A stretch of DNA of 64,000 bases, from positions 372,001 to 436,000 of the forward strand of contig BCHX01000002.1 of assembly GCA_001599755.1 (NCBI GenBank). The letters are read 5' to 3'. Each line of letters opens with the position of its first letter. The first letter of the stretch is position 1. Below, piece by piece: positions 12,031 through 23,374 of the stretch. Under the pieces are notes generated by a model. The model was given only the letters and a program-made list of their open reading frames with translations. It did no database searches and was not told where the DNA came from. This DNA is from Gliomastix tumulicola (taxonomy: Eukaryota > Ascomycota > Sordariomycetes > Hypocreales > Bionectriaceae). A program made the translations under genes and the position numbers.

Positions 12031-14618
12031 CACTTGCTGCTCTCTCGCTGCGAGGACGGTGTTGCGCGTCGCAGAAGCCCGCCATCAAAGAAGCCGAGAT
12101 CCCAGACAACGTTAGCCAACAAAGGCAAGAAACATTGAGAAAGTGGCAAACGGGAGAAAATGCGAATCGCTCGTATTTTACCCGAAGCCGCCTCTCCCCT
12201 TCCCCCCTTTCCTCAGAACTCAAAACCAACATGTCCGTGTCATTCGCCCGGGACCAGCCCAACCTTGACGCAGCAGCCCAGCCCAAAAACGCCCATCGAA
12301 ACCTAGCCCCGTCTAACCGCCGCCCCTTCCCCGCGATCTGGTTCTCGCTCGAGTGCCGGCGTGCCGATCGCGGGATAGACTTTGGCGCGGGCTCTCTCGC
12401 TCCAGGACCCGGCCGGATCAGAGTTGGTGCTGACTCGCAGAGAGTCTATCGGAGATGTCGAATCGGTACAAGGTTTAGGGCCGTCCGATGCCAAGGTTGG
12501 GAGCCATCCGGTTTACGTTTATGGGAACCCGTGCCGGCGGAACTTGCTTGCGAGCACGGAGCTCCGGCCCGAGGCTGGTCGCTGTGCGGCGTGTTGAGAG
12601 AGAGAGGCAAGTGCTGGGAAGTTCCGCGAGGAGTGAGGCTCCGGCAGCTTCTCGGCGACTGGCGGCCCCTTGGCAGTTGTAACGGTGTCGGTGTGGGGGG
12701 GTGAGACGGGGTCTGGAATCTGGTCTTGAAGCAACATCGTCGGGCTAGATGCTGGACTGTCTGCGGACGTCGGTGCGGTTGACAGTTGGAGGGTGCTTGG
12801 TGCTGATCGATGGGCCGTGGAACGACGAGGAAGTTCCTGAGGCAAGCTTCAGCGACTAGAAAAGGGCACAATGTTACGTCAGTAGGACTTGCTAGTGATT
12901 GGAGGTGGGTGTTGGCTCTGACCTAGCATAGTCTCGATGCTGCGCGCTCTGGCCGGACCCAAGGCTCAACAGAGCCCCCAGCACGCTGGGGATGGAATAG
13001 CTCACTCTTCCGGAATTGACCATGGCGCGCTTGAGGGGGGTGGCAGTGTCGCCCTGGATGCTGTCGAAGCTGGGTCTCGAGGTGGGTGATGGAGGGGCAG
13101 TCCTCATGTGACAAAGGCAGGGTCGAGAAGCGCAGTCGGGGATGGCAAAGATGTACGCGAGTGTGTGGCCGAGGATGGATCAATCAAGTCCGGGGTCGTC
13201 TCACCGTCGCCCTCCTTTCGACGCTGTGCCTGCCGTGGCCTCATGGCCGTCGATATAGGTGAAGTTGGTGAAACCCGCCAAGCTCGTCGTCTTTGCGCGC
13301 GGCGGCCTGTCTTGCCAGCTTGGAATGCCCTGGACCTGGTCCGGCGATGAAGGAAAATGGCAAACAAGGCGGCACGGCATGGGCTGTAACCATCCTGAGC
13401 CTGGGAGAGGGAGCCTGTGTTTGCTAGTAGCTCAGTACCCGGTCGGGAGGTTGCGACGGTCGCTGTCAAACACCCGCGACGATGCTTGGTGGCAGGTTTC
13501 GCCAGCTGGCGAAAGAATTGGATGGAAGATGGATGGAAGATGGCAAGAGGAAGAAAACCAAGAAACCAGGAGGGAAATTGGAAATTGGGACGACGCTCAG
13601 CTTGTCTGCCAGTTCCGACTGTGGCTAGTGCGGCCTCGTTTCTTTTTCCACCAAGCAGCAGCTGATCTGATGAATGTGGCTGTGGCTAACGGGCAGGGGA
13701 GTGTCTGGGATTTCATCCAATGACCGTCACACAGAAAGCGGCTCGGAATGGAGCGAGCCCTCAGTGCGCTCAGGGCATTTTCAGCGAACGAGCTTGCTGC
13801 TGGGAGGCACAGGTATGGTATTTCTGGCAGCTGAGAGGCCGGCCAGCCATATCGCAGCAACCACGCTGTTGCCACTAGAATACGCCGAGCTTGCCAGCAG
13901 CAAAGCGCCCCTTTATGCAAGTTTCTTTGGCAACGCCGTCCGGCTTCATGCCCCGGACGGCATTGCACAAAGTACCGTGCCTACTTGGGGAAGAAGCTCG
14001 TAGGGTTGCACCCATCATCAATGAGATACCTCTGGATATGGGCAACTGCATCTGCGAAACTGCGCAGTCCCAAGCCGTGCCCCGTTGCAGGGTCGCTGTG
14101 GAATTGAAAGAAAAATTAGGTGCATTTGGGAGCTGCGGACCACAGCACGGGTAACCCCCTATGAAACCCCCTGGAGAGATCTATGATCTCATCGTCAAGA
14201 TCAAAAGCCTGCCGACACATTTGGCCAGGCAAGGCCAAATGGGCCCAAGACGTTCCATCCTGGGGATGAACAGCGCGGGTGATGCATTCGTGGTGAGAGC
14301 AATTCGTCTGGCTTCTCTCATCCTTGATTGGGGACCCCTACCAATCACCCGTCGCCCTTCTGCAGTGACCTGCGGACTGCTGTGGTCTTAGGGCGAGATC
14401 CCTGGACCAACTGTTAGTCCACTAAACTACAGGTACCCCGCTTGTGCAAACTGTCAACAAACGAGGCGAGTGTTCTCTCACGTCAAAATGACCAAGATAT
14501 GGGCGAGATAGGACCGTGGCCGACAGCAAACATACCCTTTCTCAGCCCTGTAGGTGTGCTACTGGAGCAAGTCTCTGCCACAGCACCCAGATTCTCCTCC
14601 CCCCGTTCTAACACCGTT
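12031..14618. other. 2.6 kb gene-poor region
   Basis: Upstream of the rhodopsin-domain gene. Several open frames exist on both strands, but all are compositionally biased (Pro/Arg/Ser) and match nothing I recognise, so none is called. The + strand is G-rich. A short tandem repeat of TGGATGGAAGA lies near 13521-13545. Part of this region is presumably the long 5' regulatory region of the rhodopsin-domain gene. Confidence 0.5.
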
Positions 14619-15899
14619 CTAACAACCGTACCCCCCCTCACAGTCCCCATCGAAATCCTCGTTTATCCACTCCTCGCACTCCTCCTCCTCCTCCTCATCG
14701 TCGTCCGGGAATCCTCTAAGGAATGGTAGCTGGGTGCCTGGGTACAACTCCTCGGCGCGGGCCATGGCGGCCAGGGCATCGCGGAGCAGCTCCACGTGCT
14801 TGGGCCTGGCGACGCGCTCAACATCGAGCTTCCACCGGAGCCGCGACTTCCAGAACTCCCATTTGGCGCGTACTTGGCCGTCGAGAAGTGTGAGCCAGTC
14901 ACTGTCTTCGCCCATGATGGCGTCGAAGATGTGCTCGGAGCAGTGGATGAACCACGACGTCACGACCCAGATCCGCGCATCGCGTGCCCTCCTGGAGGCC
15001 GCCGCGTCTGTCCACGTTGGGTCTTCGAGAACATATGCCATTTGGAGGAAGGGATGCGCGGCCTTAAAGGCTACCCGATTGATGGCTATCCATCGGCACA
15101 TGAATGCCGTCGTGTTCTTCCAGCCGAGCAGATGATCGTCATGGGTGTCCTCTTTGTATCTACGCCGCGGTCGTCGTAGTCTGCCAAAGTCTTCACACGA
15201 CGAGACATGAGCTATAAGTTTTCCATTAAACAATATTAGCAAAAAGTGATTCCCCCCACTCGCTGCTGAGAATGCGCGCGCGCGCGAGAATGCTGGGGTT
15301 TGGGATGAGGCGTACGTTTCCAGCTAAAATGATCGTCAAAGTCCCAGCAGCGCCAGCCAAAGTGACGGGACCAAGGAGGCTGTGCGGGGTGTGTGAGTGT
15401 TAGCTGCACAGATCCGTAGCGTTGAAGAGGGCCTGCTGCTGCTGCTGCGGTGTGGAGTGAGTGTACTTACGTTCTCCAGGCGTCGTGCCAGCCTGAGCGC
15501 CTGGAGCAGCACGTCCTGCCAGGGGTGTTCTGGACGGATATACCAGGCCAAGGCCACGATGGGCCAAAGATATGCGCATCTGCCCCCATCGTCGTCTGCA
15601 TAGTCCTTTACCATCATATCCACGAGCCTCTGTACCTTTCTTTCCGAGCTGTCGACGGAGTAGAGGACCTCTTGGATCCGGGTATTAATGTCGTCCAGCT
15701 CTATATCTAGGTGGCTGGCTCCGAGCTTGAATCCTTGCTCGCCGTACGGCAGCAGGCGGCTGCAAGGGATGGTCTCTGGCGACATTGGTGGGCCTGGGGG
15801 CATGTCTGTTGAATTGCAGCTGTTCATGTCGATTGGAATAATAATATTGAATACCTCCCTCAAAGTCACCGTGGTCACCGTGGTCACCGGCTGGCCCAC
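14619..15899 (-). CDS. DUF3632-like hypothetical protein
   Basis: Three-exon model complement(join(14619..15211, 15316..15379, 15471..15899)), 361 aa. Exon 1 ends at a GTAAGT after ARRLEN. A 64-nt middle exon (PPWSRHFGWR...) is bounded by CGCACAG and GTACGC, and the third exon starts after TTATAG; all phases agree. The protein is soluble and helix-rich, with a central segment (LGWKNTTAFMCRWIA) resembling the W-N-x-x-A-F core of fungal DUF3632 proteins, and a final Asp/Glu-rich tail. A tandem 9-nt repeat (GGTGACCAC on the coding strand) near 15869-15890 encodes TTVTTV at the N-terminus. The DUF3632 assignment is by general resemblance and is uncertain. Function unknown. Confidence 0.6.
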
Positions 15900-16391
15900 T
15901 GGCCCTTTTATAACTAGAAACGCGGGCTAGCAGCGGCTCACACGCATTGTTCCGACCCGTCTCGCTGGGACAGAGAGGCTCCAGGGATGATCATGCTCTG
16001 TTCTTTCCTGTCTCTGGCTGGAGATAATCTGTTGGCCTCGTGCCTTGGGCAGCACACCAAAGATCTGTTCTTTCTTCCAGCGACAACGGCGCAATCTTGA
16101 GGCGGATGAACAGGCCCCTTTTCTTTCTACGCTAGATGAGAGAGCCCAGCGACTTTGTTTGGCTGCTTGAGTGGATGACTCTATGCCCGGCGTGGCTCGA
16201 AGGAGTAGACGGATAATTTGGCATGCATGTATGTATTTCTGCTCTATAGACGTCTCCTTCTGAATCCCATCTCCTTGTCTGTGTGCGCTCCCAGTCCCCC
16301 ACCCGTATATCGCTTCGCTTCGCCTCGCTTCGCAAACAGTCTCAACCTCGCGGGTCGGAAATGCTCCGGGGGGAGGGAGGGGGCATTCGCT

Positions 16392-16452
<61 letters not shown>

Positions 16453-19086
16453 GTCGTCATTGTCGAAGGACAAACGTCTCGAAAAGGGGGGGGGGATTCC
16501 GTCCTCGGAGTCCGTGTGTGTCGATGTAACGATCAGGGCCGGCCGATCGGTCGCGGGTCTCGTCTCCGAGACAGATCGTCGTGAGATCTTGCACGATGTT
16601 GGTCGTCAGCCCGCCGAGGGGAAGTCGTGTCAGCGCGTTCGAGAAGGAGCCTGAGTTGTAGAAGTCAGTAGGATGTTCTGACCTGGGATTCTCTCTGGGG
16701 GAGGAGACGTAAGCCCGCAGTGTCACGGGGTATGTCGTCCTGGAAGGCTGCACCAGGCATGCCCATGTGGCGGATGCCAGACTGTACGACGAGACACCGA
16801 ACGACGATGGAACTCAGAACACCGGGGGAATCTTCGACAAGATGTCAGACTAGCAACGAAGCGTCTGTTGGGTGAAGTGAGAGCCCCAAAGCACCATGAC
16901 ATTCATTCAGGTATGGGATAAGGCGCTGTCTTTAACCCCCCCGTGGCCGCAGGTCACCCGTCCCTTCAGCCACGCAGCTCATTTAAGCTGCATACTGATG
17001 GTGTCACGACAGCGGATGAAATCTCCGCGTGTCCCCCCCCGCGGGTCTTCCTTCCGGCGCTCCCTTCGCGGCAGATGTACAAAAGCTACGCTGCACACTC
17101 AAGGGGACACGATGATTTGGACGCGCTAATGATCCGACAGCTTCTTGACACTGATGATTGTCTCCTAACGAAGAGCTTGAAACGTTCGTGTCTCCTGCTT
17201 ATCGATAGACTTGTGGTGCAAATCTTGTGCAGGCGTGCAGAATCTTGTGTACGTGTGTGTGGTATTGGCCCCCCTCGTTGACTTACCCGTTCTAGTAAGA
17301 AGTCGTTACACAACGTGCGGCTGAGAAGCCCGCCAAGAGATTCGTAATGGTGCCGTCAGCACACGGCAAGACTCAATTTGCCGTCAGCTGAAATCCAGGG
17401 GCAAAAAGGAACAAAAAGAAAAGAAAAGAAAAAGCTCACGAATCGTCTTCTGGGGGTTGGGCAAAAGCTCTCAGAAGATGAATTGGATCTGGAGGCTGCT
17501 CACCCTCCCCATCCAAATCCATCTTGCCCAGACTGGCACCTAGAGGCACCTGTCCATCCTTGGGATTATGCGGCCTGTCGATCATTCCTTGTGTAGAGGA
17601 TCCTGGGACAAAAGTACTGTAGGTCATTGTCCATGTGGCTTCCCTGCCCTGAATCGGCTGGTGTGGCGTGTACAGCCGCTGCAGCCCCTGAGGTCGACAT
17701 TTTTTCTTTTCTTTTTTGACTTGTACGCCACTCCTGTGAGCAACTCTCTCCGTGATAGTCACCCCTCTTTTGTCCCCCCTCCATACTCTTTAGGGAAGCC
17801 TCCCCCGGGCGTTCATGTTTTGCCTTTTATTTGGTATACTGAGCACGGTAGAAGGTGACCGAAGCATCCGGGCTGCACCGACATCTTCTCCTCGAAGCGC
17901 ACGCTGAGCCAAGCCCCTTTTCCGATCCCCGAAGCATCGTCTAGTACTCAGATGACGCCGCCGCCGTCATCCTCTTACCCGCTCCCTTCCATCTCCAGGG
18001 GCCGTCTTGTCCTCCAGAGCCATCCACCAGGGGTCAGCATCGTCGCATCAACGCGATGGTCGTACTTTCCGGGCCATTTGCGCCTTGATTATGGACGCCC
18101 TACCCGTCAGGACTGAAGCAGAGCTGTGCGCACTTCCACTTCGCTCCCACATCTGCTGGGCCATTCAGATCTGTCAGATCTTCCACTGCCAACAAAGGAG
18201 GCCTTACGACACACTCATCTGGTTTTCTCATCGACCAACCGCATCGGCCGTTAGCCTTCTTGCCGGACGCTCCTCCTACCGACATGCTGCTGCCACCCCG
18301 ACTTGCGGTTTCCGGCCTTCATCCGGACTGATACCGGCCACGGCACCGTCGACTGGCTACCATCCTCCGAGCTGCAGCGTTTGTCCTGCCGATTGAGTAG
18401 AAGGAGATTCTGTCCTGAGAGGCATTTGGGTTCCCCGTCTTTCGCCTGTCCTGGCTCTGTCCTTCCTCATTGTACCATTGCTCATCCCGAGCTCAGATGT
18501 GAAGGACCTTGGCCAGAAGCTCACTCTAGGTGTCTACTTCTATCATTCATTCACGCCGCCGACCGTCCTCTTTCAGCGCCCGACACACATTCGGCTGCCA
18601 TCCGATCCCCGTCACGATCTGCAAACCACGCCTGTCATCCCGCTGTGACGTCAACTCTGTTTAGAGACATCTTCTTCATGGACGACATGAGAACACCGCC
18701 GCCCTGCCCACGCTCGATCGAGGACATCGACTTACATGCTCCTTCTTTGTCCGGATTCCGCCGCAGCAGACATCCAAAGCACTGGCGGAGGAGGATCAAG
18801 CATCCCGCAGGCGAATGTCTCGCGGGCTCCCTGGCATCCGGCCGGTCTACAAGACTCCCGAACAAGCCCCCCTCCTTTTTTTTCAACACGACACACAAGT
18901 CCATGTAAGAAACGCCAATCTCAATTGTCTATCCGTTCGTTCGTGTCTATCTATCGCGGAATCCCATGATCTATCATCTAACAAACGCAGTGGCCCTGGC
19001 TGTCGAATTACGTCGAAGAAGAAAGCAAGCAAAGCAGGTCACAGCCAGTCCAAGAACCAAAATCAAATTCCCATCCAACGCCCGGC
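15900..19086. other. 3.2 kb gene-poor region
   Basis: No supported gene between the DUF3632-like gene and the mannitol dehydrogenase. Open frames near 16218-16654, 18007-18396 and 18303-18908 are low-complexity or unrecognisable. The region holds the (GTC)n microsatellite, a CGCTTCG-type short repeat at about 16314-16334, and an A/G-rich tract at about 17405-17433. Confidence 0.5.
16392..16449. repeat. (GTC)n trinucleotide microsatellite
   Basis: About 19 uninterrupted copies of GTC (58 bp). Read on the minus strand it would encode poly-Asp after an ATG, but the surrounding frame has no recognisable protein, so I treat it as a non-coding microsatellite. Confidence 0.9.
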
Positions 19087-20595
19087 CTACTCAACGTACT
19101 TGGGCAGCGTCGCCATGACGCCGTCGCGGGCAATGAGCTCCATAGCCTTGCTCACCTCGCCCACGAAGCGCTCGTCGCCGCGCAGATCGTCGCCAAAGAG
19201 CATGCGGACGCTGAGCAGCACGCGCGGGTCGCCGCCGCCCTGCTTCGCGAGCGCCTGCAGCTCGTCGCGCATGGGATCGTCGATGTCGAAGCGGTTGCCC
19301 GCGTCGTCCACGCCGTTGAGATAATGGAACCAGGCGCCCACGACGAAGCACAGACGGCGGAAGGGCCCCGTGACCCAGATCTGCTCGGCGATGGACGGCA
19401 TGATGAACTGGGGCACCTTGCCGGAGGCGCCGAGGGCGATGCGCGGGATCTGGTCCATGATGGTCGGGTTGGAGAAGCGGTCCATGAGGGTGGTGCAGTA
19501 GGCGTCGATGTCGACGCCCGGGATGGCCGGCAGCAGCGGCTTCACCTCGCGCTGCATCATCTGCCAGATGAGCTCGCGGTAGACGGGATGGGCCATGACC
19601 TCGTGGACGTAGCGGAAGCCGGCGAGCTGGCCCGGGTACGCCATGGCGGAGTGGCTGGCGTTGAGCAGACGCAGCTTGTGCTTCTCGAACTGCTCGACGT
19701 CGTGCACGTCGTGGACGACCTGCACGCCGACCTTCTCGAAGGGCGGGCGGCCGTCGCTGAACTTGTCCTCGACCACCCACTGCATGAAGGGCTCCGTGAC
19801 GACGGGCCACGCGTCCTCGATGCCAAACGTCGACGCCAGCGACTCGATGTCCGCCTTGTGCGTGCTGGGCGTGATGCGGTCGACCATGGAGTTGGGGAAG
19901 GACGCCTCGCGCTCGATCCAGTCGGCGAGCGCCGGGTCGCGGAGGCGCGCAAAGGACACGAGCATGCTGCGCGCGATGGCGCCGTTCTTCTGCATGTTGT
20001 CGCAGGACAGGACCGTGAAGGGCTTCAGTCCCTGCTCGCGGCGTCGGGCCAGCGCCGCGCACAGGAAGCCGAACGTGCTGATGGGCGTGTCCGGGTGGGC
20101 GATGTCGTGCTGGATGTCGGGGTCCTCCGCCCGCAGCTGGTGCGTGTTCTCATTGTAGTAGTAGCCGCTCTCGGTGATGGTCAGCGAAACAATGTGCGTG
20201 TCCGGGTGCGCCATCTTCGCGATGACTGCCTCCTCGCCGCCGTCCGGGGCGTACAGGAACGACCGGATGCTGCCGACGACTTTCGCGACGCTTCCCTTCG
20301 CCGAGCGCTCGATGACGGTGTACAGCTGGTCCTGCGACTCGAGGACGTCGCGCATGACGGCGTCATTCGATCGGATGCCGACGCCGCAGATGGCCCAGTC
20401 GCGCGCCTCGCCGTTCTGCAGCAGCTTGTGGATGTATACGGCCAGGTGCGCCCTGTGGAAGCCGCCGACGCCTACGTGGACGATGCCCTCCTTGACGCCA
20501 TCGCGGTCGTAGGTCGGGATGTGCACCTTGTGGCCGTCGCGGTCCTGCGAGGCGATGGCGCTGAGGTTGCTGCTCGTGAGCTTGAGGCTTGCCAT
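19087..20595 (-). CDS. Mannitol 2-dehydrogenase (NAD-dependent)
   Basis: Single-exon gene, 502 aa, the usual length of the polyol-specific long-chain dehydrogenase/reductase family. It should interconvert D-mannitol and D-fructose with NAD(H) in the cytosol, in fungal mannitol metabolism. The N-terminal cofactor domain shows VGVGGFHRAH (residues ~37-46). The catalytic segment KLRLLNASHS places Lys307, Asn312 and His315 with the spacing of the Lys/Asn/His triad known in the Pseudomonas fluorescens enzyme. SNPTIMDQIPRIALGASGK is another family block. The start codon follows a pyrimidine-rich leader on the coding strand. The GC-rich third positions generate long false frames on the opposite strand. 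Sorbitol or arabinitol specificity cannot be excluded from sequence alone. Confidence 0.95.
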   Translation of the reverse strand: MASLKLTSSNLSAIASQDRDGHKVHIPTYDRDGVKEGIVHVGVGGFHRAHLAVYIHKLLQNGEARDWAICGVGIRSNDAVMRDVLESQDQLYTVIERSAKGSVAKVVGSIRSFLYAPDGGEEAVIAKMAHPDTHIVSLTITESGYYYNENTHQLRAEDPDIQHDIAHPDTPISTFGFLCAALARRREQGLKPFTVLSCDNMQKNGAIARSMLVSFARLRDPALADWIEREASFPNSMVDRITPSTHKADIESLASTFGIEDAWPVVTEPFMQWVVEDKFSDGRPPFEKVGVQVVHDVHDVEQFEKHKLRLLNASHSAMAYPGQLAGFRYVHEVMAHPVYRELIWQMMQREVKPLLPAIPGVDIDAYCTTLMDRFSNPTIMDQIPRIALGASGKVPQFIMPSIAEQIWVTGPFRRLCFVVGAWFHYLNGVDDAGNRFDIDDPMRDELQALAKQGGGDPRVLLSVRMLFGDDLRGDERFVGEVSKAMELIARDGVMATLPKYVE

Positions 20596-22279
20596 GGGAG
20601 GGGGTTGATGGAGGGGGGAGGTTGAAGTTGTTGAGAGGGTGTGTCTGTGAAGAGTGAGGTTGTTGGGAGGATGTCTGTGTGTGTGTTTGTGTGTGTGTGA
20701 AGGAAGTTCGTAGTTGTGAGAACAGAGAGTGAAGAGACCTCCTGAAGTGCGGTGAGAGACGGGTTGGATGAAAATTATGCCACTGATAAAGCGATAGCCT
20801 AGCCTCTAGTTATCCCATTTTTTCCCACTCTTCAACAGAGAGCTACTCCAGATTAAGTTGGGCCGAGCAGGCAAAGACTTCACACCATCTCCATTATTCT
20901 GCTTTCGATGCCCTTCGATAAAATGTGGGCGGCTGGTGAAGTGGCCTGCACAAGATGGATCAGGTGACTGGTGCTTGTGGGTGAAAACTGGGAAACGAGG
21001 CCTGTCGTGAAGCCTTGGCCAGTTCCGTCATTGGACCCTGCATCAAGTCGGTGAAGAATTTCTGCCAATGGGGACGGACCCTCACGCCACTCACTCGCAA
21101 AGACGATCGGGAGACAGGGGCGTTCGGTATTTGTTGACGTTGTCCAGGGCTCCGGGTCGGACCGGAGGAGGATCCCCTTCCAGACGGTGAGACACGGGCG
21201 TCGAGGACGTTGGTTGGTTTGCCGTTTCGGCGGACCTTACATAGGGGGTCTTTGGTACGGAGCTGATCAGGGGACTCGATCACGGGCTGGATGCAGGACG
21301 GTCGGAGCTTCGGAGGGCGCCGTTCCGGCCCGAGGGTCATGGTGTGACTCCGGCGAGGACAGTCCCCCCTGTCGATATTTTGTGGCTGGTACGATGAGTG
21401 CGGAAACACGCGGAAACACGCTAGGAGAGCCAGTGGCTTGCGTGCTGGGGCTTGGTTCCGATGGGGTCTGCAGACGCCTGACTGACTGAGCCCCCCTGGC
21501 GAGAAACTGGCTAGTGGCGCTGGTGGTTGTTGGGCGTCTTTCCAGGCGAACCATCGGGCAAGTTCAGCATTTGCACCGACTTCAGCATCCCCTTGGACGT
21601 CATTTTTCCAGTCCATCCCCTCGTCGGCGCCTTTCTAACCGCCGACTGTGTCACGCTGGAACCGACTATCGACTTGACGCCACATCGTGTTCGCGGCAGT
21701 GTCTCACGCCGCCGGCGCTATCGTTTCCTTGCAGCCTGTAGCCCGGGAACACGGCACAAATGGCCATCACGCAGCGTCTTCGACCGCACAGAATGCGACA
21801 TTCACATCCCGCGTTGATTCAGCCCTATCCGATAGTGCGACCCTTCCACGGGGCACTGACACGTCATATATTGGACTGGACCGTCCAGACTGCCTGCAGT
21901 CATGGGTCGCCAGCGAACACGCGCGGAATACGACTGGGCATCGCCTCGCTGCCTTGCAGGAAGACTTGCAGGGGTCCTGCAGCGGCGCAGCCCCCCCCCT
22001 GTCTTTGGGGCTGAGAATGCTCACTTGGGGGGAAGGAAGAGGAGAAGAAGGGGATTTCTGGGAGGGATCCAATCTCCCCGTCACCCCATCTGTGCAGCTT
22101 TTCATCGCCATATAATATCACCAGCCCGTCGCCCCCCAGGTGATCAGATCTCGTCTCATCTGCAGCAGACGAACGATCACCTCACTCTCGAGCACCACCC
22201 GACACATACATACGTACACACACACACACACATATCTTACAGACAGACGGGCGCGCTCCCCGTCACACGCCGCACAACC
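20596..22279. other. Divergent intergenic region with GT/CA repeats
   Basis: 1.7 kb between two divergently transcribed genes. It contains an imperfect (GT)n tract at about 20671-20699, which is CA-rich in the leader of the mannitol dehydrogenase. A (CA)n tract at about 22216-22231 and a TATAATAT element at 22111-22118 precede the six-TM gene. No coding sequence is supported inside. Confidence 0.55.
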
Positions 22280-23080
22280 ATGTCTGAAGAGCTCGTCATC
22301 GTCGACGGCTTCAGCACGCTCAACCGCTGGCTGCTGTACGCCAGCGTGATGCTCGCGCCGGCGCAGTTCATCTCGGGCTGGCGCGGCTCGGGCTTCACCA
22401 ACCTCGGCTTCCACGCCTTCAACTGGTACAACCAGGTCATCTGGTACAACGCGGCCGTGAACCGGCAGCTGGGCGCGCTGGCGCTGCTGCCCGTGCACTT
22501 CAACATCGTCTTCTGCCTCAGCTACCTGGGCGGGCTCGCGACGGGCAACCTCGTCTCGGGCATCCTGCTGGGGCTCGGCACCGGCGGCGTCATGGTCTTC
22601 AACACGGTCATCGCGTGGAAGGCCTGGGCCATCTGCCAGCGCGACGGCTTCGGCGAGTACGAGTTCTTCTTCTTCGGCTGGCGCACGCTGAGCGACGGCT
22701 GGCACAAGTTTTTTCTCGTGTGGCAGATCGGCGACTCCATCTTCGCGCTCAACACCGTCTTCCTCGCGCTGGCCATCCCCATCGCGCTCAAGGCGTACCG
22801 CGACGACGAGGGCAAGGAGGAGCGCCCGGACTCCATCCTCGCGGGCCTGAGGAACATCGCCAACCTCAAGTACCCGGCCATTCCCGTCGGCGCCGCCCTC
22901 ATGCTCATCGCCACCTGGCCGCTCATCCTCTGGGTCGAGCTGATTGTGCGGCGCAACCACATCGAGTCGCCGACGGATTGGAACTCGGTCTACCTTTTTA
23001 TTGTGCAGGCTGCGCTGCTGATCCCGCCCAACTTTGGGGGGTATTTCTCGGGCCAGATCAAGAGCCTGTTCAGGCGGTAG
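22280..23080 (+). CDS. Six-helix integral membrane protein, unknown function
   Basis: Intronless, 266 aa. The frame is open far upstream, but the ATG at 22280 (ACAACCATGTC, good fungal context) is the first codon of the hydrophobic protein. A TATAATAT box lies about 165 bp upstream. Six hydrophobic segments are visible, at approximately residues 19-36, 73-96, 97-118, 148-176, 203-228 and 238-258. Short hydrophilic loops separate them, the longest being a charged YRDDEGKEERPD loop. The C-terminus is basic (KSLFRR). I do not recognise the family; no catalytic or transport motif is evident. GC3 is very high, as in the neighbouring mannitol dehydrogenase, suggesting strong expression. Confidence 0.75.
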   Translation: MSEELVIVDGFSTLNRWLLYASVMLAPAQFISGWRGSGFTNLGFHAFNWYNQVIWYNAAVNRQLGALALLPVHFNIVFCLSYLGGLATGNLVSGILLGLGTGGVMVFNTVIAWKAWAICQRDGFGEYEFFFFGWRTLSDGWHKFFLVWQIGDSIFALNTVFLALAIPIALKAYRDDEGKEERPDSILAGLRNIANLKYPAIPVGAALMLIATWPLILWVELIVRRNHIESPTDWNSVYLFIVQAALLIPPNFGGYFSGQIKSLFRR

Positions 23081-23374
23081 ACTGGCTGTCGCCTCTCCTG
23101 TACACTACTCTACTAACCCACGGTTCAATTAGCATGCACGTTTTGGATACTTGTTTTGGATCTTCAGTATTTTTCTTTTCTACGGTCGGATTATATATAT
23201 ATACCATTTGTTTCAAGCGCGAGGATAGCATCAATTGATTTACAGTATTTGTTCAATTCCATCCCGTCCCATGTGCTTCATCCAGTGTGACACTCAATCT
23301 ACGCCATGTCGTATCGTACAGCCATGCATCATCGCCCATCCACCGTCATCGACTTGAGACTGCCCTTGAATCCA

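Noticed and set aside
11910..12704. 264-codon + strand frame
   Set aside because: Overlaps the first exon and leader of the rhodopsin-domain gene on the other strand and has no protein features.
14389..14450. tRNA-like stretch on the minus strand (TAGTTTAGTGGACTAACA)
   Set aside because: The D-arm resemblance is not supported by an anticodon stem, a GGTTCGA T-loop or a closing acceptor stem.
15927..16460. Minus-strand frame starting with poly-Asp
   Set aside because: The Asp run is just the (GTC)n microsatellite; the rest has no family resemblance or conserved pattern.
18303..18908. 201-codon + strand frame
   Set aside because: Low-complexity Ser/Pro/His/Arg composition and no start context, splice partners or domain.
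19091..20062. 323-codon minus-strand frame
   Set aside because: Out-of-frame shadow of the same dehydrogenase, Arg/Ala/Pro-biased with no domain.
19324..20625. Long open frame (433 codons) on the + strand
   Set aside because: It is the antisense shadow of mannitol 2-dehydrogenase; high GC at third positions suppresses stops on the opposite strand, and the translation is Asp/Arg/Val-biased.
22118..22960. 280-codon minus-strand frame
   Set aside because: Antisense shadow of the six-TM gene at 22280-23080.
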